Below are positions 1 to 7,657 of a stretch of DNA of 64,000 bases, one piece after another. Position 1 is the first letter of the stretch, and each line of letters begins with the position of its first letter. The DNA is from Lysobacterales bacterium (GTDB lineage Bacteria; Pseudomonadota; Gammaproteobacteria; Xanthomonadales; Rhodanobacteraceae), in contig JAFKNA010000005.1 of assembly GCA_017305135.1 (NCBI GenBank), positions 248,001-312,000 on the forward strand, in the 5' to 3' direction. The translations under genes and the position numbers were made by a program. Below the pieces are notes generated by a model. The model ran no database searches. It saw nothing but the letters and a program-made list of their open reading frames with translations, and was not told where the DNA came from.

Positions 1-1196
1 AAGTTGGGCCGCGAGGTGCTGGCCTGCTCGAAGCTGCGGAAATAGCCGGCGAGGCAGGGCCGTCCGAATTCGTTGTTGAAGGCGGCGGCGCCGAGTGGCC
101 CGTCGCGCATGATCTCGAAGGCGCTGGCGAAGCGCGGCGGCAGCGGGCGCTCGCTCTCCCAGGGCCGCGGCAGGCCAGGGATGCGCAGGTGCGAGACGGT
201 GAAGCCGACCAGTCCGGCCTTCGGCTTGCCGCCGCGGCCGGTGGCGCCCTCGTCGCGGATCTCGCCACCGGAGCCCGTCGCAGCGCCGGGAAAGGGCGAA
301 ATGGCGGTGGGATGGTTGTGGGTTTCCACCTTGATCGCGTACGGCGCCTGCTCGGCATGGGCGCGGAACACGCCATCGGCGGGATCCGGGAAGAACCGCG
401 CGGCAGCGTGGCCTTCGATGACGGCCGCGTTGTCGTGGTAGGCCGACAGCGTGTGCGCGGGCGACGCCTGGTGCGTGTGCTTGATCATTGCGAACAGGGA
501 GTCGGCCTGGGCCGTCCCGTCCACGCTGAACGAGGCATTGAAGACCTTGTGCCGGCAGTGCTCGGAATTGGCCTGCGCGAACATCATGAGTTCGGCGTCG
601 GACGGATCGCGGCCGAGCTCCCCGTAGCGGTCGGCGAGGTACTCGATCTCGTCGTCGGCGAGCGCCAGGTTGAGGCACTGGTTGGCGTCGGCAAGCGCCG
701 CGCGGGCATCGCCGGCGAGCGCCACGCGCGCCAGTGGCCGTGGCTCGCCGCTCCCGAACAGGGCTGCCAGGCCGTCCAGTGAATCGACGACCGACTGGGT
801 CATGGGATCGTGCACGACGCGCAGCGCCGCCGCCCGCGCGGCCGGCTCGAGGCCGTCCAGTCCATCCACGTCGAGCGCGAAGCCACGCTCGATGCGGCGC
901 ACCGGGAAGCCGCAGCCGTTGAGGATGTCGGTCGCCTTGCTCGACCACGGCGAGCGCGTGCCGAGGCGCGGCACGATCCACGCCGTCGCCGGCAGCGCCG
1001 GCCGGGGCGACGCTTCGATCACCTCGGCGATGCGTGCGACCTCGTCAGGCGCGATCGGCGAGGCCGGGTCGGGCTCGATGAAATAGACCAGCCGGGCCGC
1101 GCGAAGCACCGCCCCGCTCGCGCCGTGGGCGAGTTCGAGATTGAGGCGCTGGATGCGGAACGGGGAAAGTGCAGGCAGGCCGTCGAGGGCGATCAT
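1..1196 (-). CDS. purL: phosphoribosylformylglycinamidine synthase, N-terminal part (cut by window edge)
   Basis: PurL makes formylglycinamidine ribonucleotide from FGAR, glutamine and ATP, the fourth step of purine synthesis. The reading frame starts at an ATG at 1196 and runs off the left edge, so only about the first 398 of some 1300 residues are here. The protein begins [19 protein letters not shown], like other large-type PurL enzymes. Diagnostic stretches follow in the family order: [56 protein letters not shown] and [10 protein letters not shown]. These cover the N-terminal PurS-like domain, the linker and the start of the first synthase domain. The catalytic glutaminase domain lies outside the window. 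No obvious odd features are visible. Confidence 0.95.
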   Translation of the reverse strand, partial: MIALDGLPALSPFRIQRLNLELAHGASGAVLRAARLVYFIEPDPASPIAPDEVARIAEVIEASPRPALPATAWIVPRLGTRSPWSSKATDILNGCGFPVRRIERGFALDVDGLDGLEPAARAAALRVVHDPMTQSVVDSLDGLAALFGSGEPRPLARVALAGDARAALADANQCLNLALADDEIEYLADRYGELGRDPSDAELMMFAQANSEHCRHKVFNASFSVDGTAQADSLFAMIKHTHQASPAHTLSAYHDNAAVIEGHAAARFFPDPADGVFRAHAEQAPYAIKVETHNHPTAISPFPGAATGSGGEIRDEGATGRGGKPKAGLVGFTVSHLRIPGLPRPWESERPLPPRFASAFEIMRDGPLGAAAFNNEFGRPCLAGYFRSFEQASTSRPN

Positions 1197-1277
1197 GGCG
1201 CAGGCGGGAACGGACAGCTCGCTATGATACCCGATGCCGGCACGGCCCGGAGGCCGCGCCGGTGCGGTCCCGCGGGA

Positions 1278-2051
1278 TTACTTCGCCGCCGCGCCCGCCT
1301 CGAGGCGCGACAGCAACTGGTCGGGCGGCAGGTAGCCGCCGAGGCGCGTGCCATCGGGCGCGAGGATGGTCGGTGTGCCGTTGACGCCAACCTCGTTGCC
1401 GAGCTGGAACTGCTCGGCGACCGGATTGGCGCAGGTCGCCGGCTTGGGCTCGACGCCGGACTTGGCCGCCGTGAAGGCGGCCTTGCGGTCGTCGGCGCAC
1501 CACACCGACACCGCCTTGTCGAACGAGGGCGTGCCCGGTCCGCTGCGCGGGAAGAACAGATAGTCCACCTCGATGCCGCGCTTGTTGATCTCGGCGATGT
1601 CCGAATGGAGCTTGCGGCAGTAGCCGCAGTCGAAGTCGGTGAACACCGTGACCTTGTATTTCGGCTTGCCTTCGGGGCCGAACACGATGCGCTTGTCCTG
1701 CGGCACGGCGTCGACCTTCGACTTGTGCTCGATGGCGACGCGCGCGGCGGTGAGGTCGCGCTTCGCCTTGGCGTCGAAGAGCGTGCCCTGCAGGAGGTAT
1801 TTGCCGTCGTCGCTGACGTAGAGGAGCTGCCCGCCCAGCAATACCTGGCGGAAGCCCGGCATCGGCGCCACCTCGATCTTGTCGATCTTCGCCTGCGGGG
1901 CCAGTTCCTGCACCGCGGCGCGCACCGCCTCGTCGGCACCGGCCGCCTGCGCGTGACCTGGCAGGACCGCGGCGAACACGGCGGCGGCAAAGGCTGCCGC
2001 GGACGCGCTGCAAAGGATGAAGCGCCGCGCGCGGGGAATGGAAGGATTCAT
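1278..2051 (-). CDS. dsbC: periplasmic disulfide isomerase DsbC (CGYC copy)
   Basis: A 257-residue secreted thiol-disulfide isomerase that reshuffles wrong disulfides in periplasmic proteins. It has an Ala-rich signal peptide (cleavage near AQA, about residue 36), an N-terminal dimerisation region, and a thioredoxin domain with active site C142-G-Y-C145 in FTDFDCGYCRKLH, identical to the E. coli DsbC motif. The cis-proline loop is GTPTILAPDG. I chose the ATG at 2051 (MNPSIPRARRF) because GAGG lies about 9 bases upstream and the signal peptide follows directly; the frame is open further upstream, but that part reads as the end of the neighbouring gene in another frame. It follows a second dsbC-like gene by 10 bases, both downstream of xerD, matching the xerD-dsbC order of E. 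coli. Confidence 0.93.
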   Translation of the reverse strand: MNPSIPRARRFILCSASAAAFAAAVFAAVLPGHAQAAGADEAVRAAVQELAPQAKIDKIEVAPMPGFRQVLLGGQLLYVSDDGKYLLQGTLFDAKAKRDLTAARVAIEHKSKVDAVPQDKRIVFGPEGKPKYKVTVFTDFDCGYCRKLHSDIAEINKRGIEVDYLFFPRSGPGTPSFDKAVSVWCADDRKAAFTAAKSGVEPKPATCANPVAEQFQLGNEVGVNGTPTILAPDGTRLGGYLPPDQLLSRLEAGAAAK

Positions 2052-2061
2052 CAGCAGTACC

Positions 2062-2811
2062 TCAGGGCTTGGCCGCGTCGCGGCGGTCGAGTTCGGCGGC
2101 CAGCTGTTCGGGCGACATCGCGATCTGGCCGGGAATCTGGCTGCCATCGGCGGCGAGCGTGGTGGGCGTGGCGGTGATGCCGATCGACTTGGCGAGCGCA
2201 GCCAGCTCCGGGACGGGATTGGGGCAGGTGGCCGTGCCCGGGTCCTTGCCGCCCATCGCCGCGGTGAAGGCCGCCTGGCGATCGCTTGCGCACCAGACCG
2301 CCTCCGCCTTGCGATCGGCTTCGGGGTGGATCGACAGCGGGAAGAACAGGTATTCCACGGCGATGCCGTTGGCGGTATAGCGCTCGATCTGCTCGTGGAA
2401 GCGCCGGCAGAACGGGCAGTCCGGATCGGTGAAGACCGTCACCCGGTGCCGGATCGCCTTGGGATCCTTCGGCGCGAACACGATGCGCTTGTCCGGCCCG
2501 ACCCGATCCAGCGCGACCTTGCGGATGCGCGCACGGGACTCGGCGGTGAGATCGCGCTTGGCGGCGACGTCGAACGCCGTCCCGTCGAGTACGTAGCGGC
2601 CATCATTGCTCACGTAGACGAACTGGCCACCGGCGATCGCCTCGTAGAAGCCCGGCAGCGGGGACTTCTGCACGGCCTCCACCTTGACTCCGGGCGCCAG
2701 CGCGGAGAGGGCGGTGCGTACCGTTTCCTCCGGCGTGGTTGCATGGGCTGCTGAAGCCAGCAGCAGGCCGGCCACGGCGAGCCATGGCAGTTGGCGGAGG
2801 ATTCGGTGCAT
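2062..2811 (-). CDS. DsbC-like thiol:disulfide interchange protein (CPFC copy)
   Basis: A 249-residue paralogue of the adjacent DsbC. It has a short signal peptide (MHRILRQLPWLAVAGLLLASAAHA), the DsbC N-terminal dimerisation region (PLPGFYEAIAGGQFVYVS) and a thioredoxin fold with active site C132-P-F-C135 in FTDPDCPFCRRFHE. The cis-Pro loop is ATPTTLAADG. The dipeptide between the cysteines sets the redox potential in this family, and Pro-Phe differs from the Gly-Tyr of the neighbour, so the two copies probably differ in redox behaviour or client range (inference). Start 2811 has GAGG about 7 bases upstream. It lies between xerD (163 bases upstream) and the second dsbC (10 bases downstream), so the two isomerases are probably co-transcribed. 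Confidence 0.88.
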   Translation of the reverse strand: MHRILRQLPWLAVAGLLLASAAHATTPEETVRTALSALAPGVKVEAVQKSPLPGFYEAIAGGQFVYVSNDGRYVLDGTAFDVAAKRDLTAESRARIRKVALDRVGPDKRIVFAPKDPKAIRHRVTVFTDPDCPFCRRFHEQIERYTANGIAVEYLFFPLSIHPEADRKAEAVWCASDRQAAFTAAMGGKDPGTATCPNPVPELAALAKSIGITATPTTLAADGSQIPGQIAMSPEQLAAELDRRDAAKP

Positions 2812-2974
2812 GGAAGACCTCGGACGGGGACGGGACCGGCGCCTGGTCGGGCGCTGCGCAACGGAGTAACGACCCCGCGATGCGGCGTTGGTTCCCTCGG
2901 CAATCGCCGATTCTCGCATGCGGCCTCCCTGCGCGGAAGCGTGGTGGTCCCGGAACTTGTTCGTTCCGAAACCC

Positions 2975-3889
2975 TCAGCCGCGCGGATGGTGCTGCTCGT
3001 GCAGGCGGCGCAGCCCCTCGCGCGCGACCAGCGTATAGATCTGCGTGGTGGACAGCGAACTGTGCCCCAGCATCATCTGCAGCGCGCGCAGGTCCGCTCC
3101 ATGGTTGAGGAGATGGGTGGCGAAGGAATGGCGCAGCACGTGCGGAGAGATGCGCGCCGGGGTGATGCCGGCGGCCACCGCGTGCTTTTTGGTCAGGGTC
3201 CAGAACATCTGCCGGCTCATCGCCGCGCGCCGGTTGCTGACGAACAGCGCCTCGCTGCGTCCGCCCTTGAGGATCAGCGGGCGCGCCTCGCCGACATAGC
3301 GGCCCAACCAGTGCGCGGCTTCGTCACCCAGCGGAACCAGCCGCTCCTTGCCGCCCTTGCCGACCACGCGCAGCACGCCTTGGCGCAGGTTCACCTGCGC
3401 GGCGGTGATGCCGACCAGCTCGCTGACGCGCAGGCCGGTGGCGTACATGAGTTCGAGCATGGCGCGGTCGCGCAGCCCGAGCGGCGTGTCCGCTGGCGCG
3501 GCGAGGAGCGCTTCCACCTCGGCCTCGGACAACGCCTTGGGCAGGCTGCGCGGGAGCCTGGGTGCATCGACCAGCAGGGTCGGATCCTCGTCGATGCCGC
3601 CCTCGCGCAGCAGCCAGCGATAGAAATGCCGCAGGCAGGACAACAGGCGCGCGTTCGAACGCGGCTTGTAGCCGCGGCCCGAGGTGCCCCCGCTGCCGCT
3701 GCGGGCAGCCAGGAAGTCCTGCAGGTCGGCGCGCCTGGCACCCGCCAGGCTGCTGCCGCGTCCGCCCAGCCAGCGCGCGAACGCCTCGAGATCGCGGCGA
3801 TAGCTCGCCAGCGTGTGCCCGGCGAGCCCGAGTTCCGCCCATCGCTGTTCGAGAAAGCGGCCGATGGGCTCCGTTGGTTCCGGTCGCAC
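2975..3889 (-). CDS. xerD: tyrosine recombinase XerD
   Basis: XerD works with XerC at the dif site to resolve chromosome dimers at cell division. The 304-residue product has the SAM-like N-terminal DNA-binding domain and the full catalytic set: R154 (ATGLRVSELVG), K178 (VGKGGKERLVPLG), H250 and R253 (SPHVLRHSFATHL), H276 (LGHSSLSTTQIY) and nucleophile Y285. The C-terminus (LHEQHHPRG) closely matches the E. coli XerD tail that contacts XerC. One difference from E. coli is a Gly/Ser-rich insertion near residues 63-72, in the linker between the two domains. It heads a minus-strand group with the two dsbC genes. The start at 3889 gives the usual family length. Confidence 0.96.
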   Translation of the reverse strand: MRPEPTEPIGRFLEQRWAELGLAGHTLASYRRDLEAFARWLGGRGSSLAGARRADLQDFLAARSGSGGTSGRGYKPRSNARLLSCLRHFYRWLLREGGIDEDPTLLVDAPRLPRSLPKALSEAEVEALLAAPADTPLGLRDRAMLELMYATGLRVSELVGITAAQVNLRQGVLRVVGKGGKERLVPLGDEAAHWLGRYVGEARPLILKGGRSEALFVSNRRAAMSRQMFWTLTKKHAVAAGITPARISPHVLRHSFATHLLNHGADLRALQMMLGHSSLSTTQIYTLVAREGLRRLHEQHHPRG

Positions 3890-4298
3890 CGTGAATCGTC
3901 CCTGCCCGTGATGCCGCCATTGTCACATGCCGCGGCGACCCGCCTGCGCCACGCGAGGGAGCGCGCCACCTGATATCAGCTGGGGTTGGTGCTGTTTTCC
4001 CTTCTCCTCTCGGGAGAAGGTGACGCGCAGCGCCGGGTGAGGGTTCGGCCCCGCGAGGTGCAGCGCCTTGTGTACAAGCCTGCGACCGCACGCTCCGTCC
4101 GGACCCTCTCCCCAGCCCCTCTCCCGGCGGAAGAGGGGCTTCCAGCTGCCAATAAGATGCTGCACGACCGTCCGCGCGGATGATCGAAATCATGGCTCCT
4201 GCCGGGAGCCGGCATGCAGGGGCGTCATCCGACGCGACCGGTTGCGCCATCGAATGGGCGTGCAGGATGCTCCGGGAGTGACTACCATCCCGCGCCGG
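3890..4298. other. 409-base divergent intergenic region
   Basis: Gene-free region between xerD (minus) and the RDD gene (plus), so it should hold promoters for both. Its central part is a repeat element at about 3997-4143, listed separately. I found no convincing sigma-70 boxes. Short open frames here have no recognisable product. Confidence 0.6.
3997..4143. repeat. dispersed intergenic repeat with CTCTCCC-type inverted ends
   Basis: The left end carries CCTTCTCCTCTCGGGAGAAGG and a GGGTGAGGG block. The right end carries the inverse pattern, ACCCTCTCCCC followed by CCTCTCCCGGCGGAAGAGGGG, so the ends can pair. This purine/pyrimidine pattern resembles intergenic repeats I know from Xanthomonas-type genomes. 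It encodes nothing recognisable, and only this copy lies in the window. Confidence 0.55.
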
Positions 4299-4733
4299 AT
4301 GGCCACTCTTCACCCTGCCCCGCTCTGGCGGCGCCTTGCCGCCGCGCTGTATGACCTCTTCCCGCTGCTTGCGCTGTGGATGCTGGTGGCGGCGCTCGCC
4401 CTGCTGCTGGCGCACGGCCGGATCGACGTCGCCCATCCTCCCAGCCTGTACCGGCACGGCCTGCAGGCTGCCCTGCTCGGCGTGACCGCCACCTATTTCG
4501 TGGTGTCCTGGCGCCGCGGCGGCCAGACCATTGGCATGCGCGCCTGGGGCATCCGCGTGGATGCGGCGCAGGGCCGACTGGGCTGGCGGCGCGCGCTGCT
4601 GCGCTTCGGCGTCGCCCTGGTCTCGCTGCTGGCCCTCGGCCTCGGCTTCTTCTGGTGCCTGGTCGACAGGGAACGACGCGCCTGGCACGACCTCGCCGCC
4701 GGGACGCGCGTGGTGCGCGTTCCACGCTCGTGA
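4299..4733 (+). CDS. RDD family membrane protein
   Basis: A 144-residue inner-membrane protein of the RDD family (DUF-type domain named for conserved Arg-Asp-Asp; the function is generally unknown, some members act in ion transport). Three or four hydrophobic segments are visible: LFPLLALWMLVAALALLLA, GLQAALLGVTATYFVVSW and FGVALVSLLALGLGFFW. The family hallmark GGQTIGMRAWGIRVD follows the second segment and RERRAWHDLAAGTRVV closes the protein. Start choice is uncertain: ATG at 4299 precedes the expected PAPLWRRLAAALYD opening, but an in-frame GTG at 4278 has AGGA about 10 bases upstream. It stands alone on the plus strand, convergent with chpC across a repeat-rich gap. Confidence 0.8.
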   Translation: MATLHPAPLWRRLAAALYDLFPLLALWMLVAALALLLAHGRIDVAHPPSLYRHGLQAALLGVTATYFVVSWRRGGQTIGMRAWGIRVDAAQGRLGWRRALLRFGVALVSLLALGLGFFWCLVDRERRAWHDLAAGTRVVRVPRS

Positions 4734-4827
4734 GCTCTCGGCACATCACGCGACGTCGTGGCCGAGAACGCGCCGTCGACCCGGCAGGACGTTCCGACCA
4801 GCCACCAACCCGGTGACAGCGCGCCCC

Positions 4828-4851
4828 GTAGGAGCGCCCTCGGGCGCGACC
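4828..4851 (+). repeat. REP-like palindrome, GTAG head, GCGCCC/GGGCGC arms
   Basis: GTAGGAGC followed by short palindromic arms and ending GCGACC. A near-identical unit lies at 5262-5285. Head plus stem is the layout of REP sequences mobilised by RAYT-type transposases in related bacteria. Confidence 0.75.
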
Positions 4852-4936
4852 TGCCACGCGCGACGGCAGGCACGCGCGACGGCAGGCACGCGCCACGCCG
4901 GTCAGCCGCAAGCGGGCCCCTGCAAAAAAACGGGTT

Positions 4937-5007
4937 GTAGGAGCGACCGTGGTCGCGAGCCGGGCCTCGCGCGACGCAACGCTGGTCGCCTGCACGCAGG
5001 CTCCTGC
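4937..5007. repeat. inverted pair of REP-like palindromes
   Basis: The unit at 4937-4960 has the GTAGGAGCGACC head and arms GCGACC/GGTCGC. The unit at 4984-5007 is in the opposite orientation with arms GCCTGC/GCAGGC. The arms differ between units but remain self-complementary. Confidence 0.7.
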
Positions 5008-5261
5008 AAAAGAGCATGCGTTGTAGGAGTCGTCTCGCCGGCTTCGCCGGCGCGCTGTCGCGGAGCAAACATGGGGGGTATTACGGAATGACTAGCGTCA
5101 TGTTTGATGAGAGCGACTTGGTCGCGACCGGGACATCAAGACCGCCTTGACTTGGAACAGAGTGTCCACGGCCGGTTCGGGCGGAGCGCGACGGATTCGT
5201 CGGTCCGGCAACGCCGACCTGCGGAAGCTCTGACCAGCAACCGATCCGGTGGCAAGGCCCC

Positions 5262-5285
5262 GTAGGAGCGCCCTCGGGCGCGACC
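5262..5285 (+). repeat. REP-like palindrome
   Basis: Same 24-base unit as 4828-4851, just downstream of the chpC end. Confidence 0.75.
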
Positions 5286-5337
5286 TGCCGCATCGACGCA
5301 CGCAGACGCCACGCCGGGCGCCCGCCAGCGGGCGGGT

Positions 5338-5814
5338 TCAGCCGGCCAGCACCTCGGCCAGCATCGCTTCGATGGCGTCGAGGTCGGGGATGATGGCCCG
5401 GTCGTCGCGTACCAGCACCTCGGCGCGCACGCCGGCGGCGTGCGGGTGTTCGTCGCTGGTCGGGATCAGGAGTTCGGGGGTGATGGTGGTCAGGCGCGGG
5501 AAACCCTGCGCCAGCAGGGCGAGGAACGGCATCCCGGCGTGGCCACCGAGCGCCTTGAGCACGGCGACGCGCGCATTGGTGCGGCTTTCCTCGGCCACGG
5601 ATCCGGTCAGCATCGGCAGCGAGAACAGCGGCAGGCGCCAGCCGCGCCAACGCAGGCGGCCGAGCAGCCAGGGCGGTGCATCCGGCACCTCCTCGGTGCG
5701 CGTATAGCTGATGACTTCGGCCACGGTCGCGTTCGGCAGCAGCACGCGGCCACCGGTCACCGGCACCATCACGCCGCGGATTTCGCGCGGCAGCTCGGCC
5801 ATCATGTTTCCCAT
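5338..5814 (-). CDS. chpC: CheW-like protein ChpC of the type IV pilus chemosensory system
   Basis: A 158-residue single-domain CheW-like protein, last gene of the Chp cluster. It should couple receptors to ChpA at the cell pole. The CheW fold is visible as REIRGVMVPVTGGRVLLPNATVAEVI, PWLLGRLRWRGWRLPLFSL and the closing VLVRDDRAIIPDLDAIEAMLAEVL. In Pseudomonas, ChpC links extra inputs to twitching motility, and it sits directly after chpB there as well. The start at 5814 (ATGGGAAACATGATGG) has GAGG 5 bases upstream and lies 43 bases after the chpB stop; the frame extends upstream without family similarity. The region downstream is repeats only. Confidence 0.82.
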   Translation of the reverse strand: MGNMMAELPREIRGVMVPVTGGRVLLPNATVAEVISYTRTEEVPDAPPWLLGRLRWRGWRLPLFSLPMLTGSVAEESRTNARVAVLKALGGHAGMPFLALLAQGFPRLTTITPELLIPTSDEHPHAAGVRAEVLVRDDRAIIPDLDAIEAMLAEVLAG

Positions 5815-5857
5815 GTCCACCTCGTCGGATCGATCCCGCCGCCCATGCCGATGCACC

Positions 5858-7657
5858 TCATCCCGCCGCGGCCTGGACCTGTTCGGCCAGTTGCGCCGGC
5901 GAGCCGATGAAGCTGGCGACGCCGGTCTGCTGCACGCCCTCGACCATGGTCGCGACGACGCAGGTCGCCGGATCCTGCAGCCATACCTTGCCGCCGCTGG
6001 CGGCGAGGCGCCGGCAGCCCTCGATCGCGTCCTCGCCCATGCCGGAGAAGATGATCGCACCGGCGGCCGGCCCGAACGCATCCGCCACGTCCTCGAGCAG
6101 GTGGTCGATCGACGGCGAGAAGGCGCTGTCAGCCGCCGCCTCGCGCAGGACCACCGTTCCCGACGGGTCCACCCGCAGGCGCCGCTCGGCCGGGACGATG
6201 ATCACCTCGCCGTGGCCGAGGCGGTCGCCGTGCTCGGGCGTGCGCACCGTGAGCGGGGTGGCCTGCGCCAGCTGGCGGGCCATGATGTCCACGAACTCGC
6301 CGCCAAGGTGCTGGGCGAGCAGGAACAGCGCCGGGCAGTCGCGTGGCAGCGCGGCGAGGAATTCACGCACCGCCTCGGGACCGCCCACGGATGCACCGAG
6401 CACCCAGACCTGGCGGATCCGTGGCGCGGCGGCGGCGTGCTCCAGCCGCGCCTCGTACAGCGGCTCGTCCGACACCTGCCGCGGTGCCACCGCTTCCTCC
6501 AGCGGAATCAACTCCAGCTCAAGGCCGAAGGCCTCGTGCGCCGCGGCGGGGCCGGCCGGTGCATCGTCGGTCGGCGCCAGGAACTCCGCGGCGTGGATGG
6601 TCTCGATGCCGAAATCGAGCGGGTCGGCCGCCGCTGGCGGAAGCTCGTCGGAAATGTCTTCGAGACTCCACTCGGGCGCCCGGATCGATGCCGCGTCCTG
6701 CGGCTCCGGCTCGGCGTCCACCGCCCCGGCGGTGACCTCGTCGCCGGCGGCTTCCGCCTCCAGCCGATCCGCTTCAGCCAGCAGCAGGCTGTCGGCGGTC
6801 GCCGCGAGTTCCTCCCATTCCGGCGTGCTCGGCAGCGCCGGTTCGGCGGCGGCATCGACCGGATCCACCGCCCCCGCCGGAAAACCCGGTGCGTCGGGCA
6901 GGCTGTCGAAGTCGACCAGCCCCCAGTCACCGTCGGTGTCGGCGACCTCCGGTGCCAGCGCGTCGGCCTGGATGGCTTCCACGGGGTGCGGGGCCTCTTC
7001 GACCGGGAGCGATTGTACATCGGAGCTGGCAGCCCCGACCGATTCGTCAAACGGATCGAGCGCCGCCAGCAGGTCCGCTTCGAGGCTCGCTGGCGGCTGT
7101 TCCGGAAGCTCGATCGCCACGGGCGGGCTGATGGAATCGGGCGCTGCCACATCGAGGTTGAACTCGAAGCCGCCGACGGGCTGCGCACTCGGCGCGGCCT
7201 CCGGTGCCCACGGTTCCTCCGCCGGCGTGGCCGCGGCGCTCGCCTCGGGCAGGGGTGGAGCGGCCGGGCGCGGGCGAACGGGAACGGGAACCGGTTCGGC
7301 ATCGGCGGGGCGCGGCGGGTCGACGCCGCCGCCGAGGATCTTGGCGCACAGGTGCCGCTGCCAGCGCGCGCGGTCCCAGCCGCCCAAGGCGCTGGATACC
7401 TCGGCATCGTTGATGATGACGCGGTAGCGGTCGAGGAGCTCGTCGAGCCCGTCCACCTCGTCCTCGGAGCCATGCAGGTCCACCACCACCACGCTGGCGC
7501 CGGACCCTGCCAGCGCGGCCGCGTCGAAGCGTCGGGATTCGGCCTCGTAGACGATCGAGGCGCCGCTGGCGGCGAGCGCTTCGCGGGTGGAGGCGCCGCC
7601 TTCGCCGGCGTCGTAGAGCAGCGCGACGGCGACCGCCGACGGCGTTTCCTCAGCCAC
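5858..7657 (-). CDS. chpB: CheB-type protein-glutamate methylesterase ChpB
   Basis: A 599-residue methylesterase of the pilus chemosensory system; it should remove methyl groups from PilJ. The C-terminal CheB domain (about 410-599) carries the triad: Ser near 421 in GASVGGPEAV, His near 448 in AQHLGGEF and Asp near 542 in FSGMGEDAIEG. Spacing fits E. coli CheB. The N-terminal 110 residues resemble a receiver fold only weakly (VALLYDAGEGGASTREAL, ASVVVVDLHGSEDE) and lack the normal acidic pair, so phosphorylation is doubtful. Residues about 125-400 are an acidic, Ala/Pro-rich linker without a domain. The gene overlaps the end of chpA by 8 bases, implying coupled translation. No CheR-type pilK gene occurs in the cluster. 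Confidence 0.9.
   Translation of the reverse strand: MAEETPSAVAVALLYDAGEGGASTREALAASGASIVYEAESRRFDAAALAGSGASVVVVDLHGSEDEVDGLDELLDRYRVIINDAEVSSALGGWDRARWQRHLCAKILGGGVDPPRPADAEPVPVPVRPRPAAPPLPEASAAATPAEEPWAPEAAPSAQPVGGFEFNLDVAAPDSISPPVAIELPEQPPASLEADLLAALDPFDESVGAASSDVQSLPVEEAPHPVEAIQADALAPEVADTDGDWGLVDFDSLPDAPGFPAGAVDPVDAAAEPALPSTPEWEELAATADSLLLAEADRLEAEAAGDEVTAGAVDAEPEPQDAASIRAPEWSLEDISDELPPAAADPLDFGIETIHAAEFLAPTDDAPAGPAAAHEAFGLELELIPLEEAVAPRQVSDEPLYEARLEHAAAAPRIRQVWVLGASVGGPEAVREFLAALPRDCPALFLLAQHLGGEFVDIMARQLAQATPLTVRTPEHGDRLGHGEVIIVPAERRLRVDPSGTVVLREAAADSAFSPSIDHLLEDVADAFGPAAGAIIFSGMGEDAIEGCRRLAASGGKVWLQDPATCVVATMVEGVQQTGVASFIGSPAQLAEQVQAAAG

Larger units (their letters stand above)
4734..5337. 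other. 604-base convergent intergenic region rich in REP-like palindromes
   Basis: No gene is visible between the ends of the RDD gene and chpC. The region carries several REP-like units: 4828-4851, 4937-4960, an inverted unit at 4984-5007, a degenerate one near 5023-5060, a headless one at 5111-5129, and 5262-5285. Position between two gene ends suits transcript-end stem-loops. Confidence 0.75.

Noticed and set aside
4734..5337. Small ORFs between the RDD gene and chpC
   Set aside because: Short frames here run through REP units in several directions, have no ribosome sites and no recognisable products.
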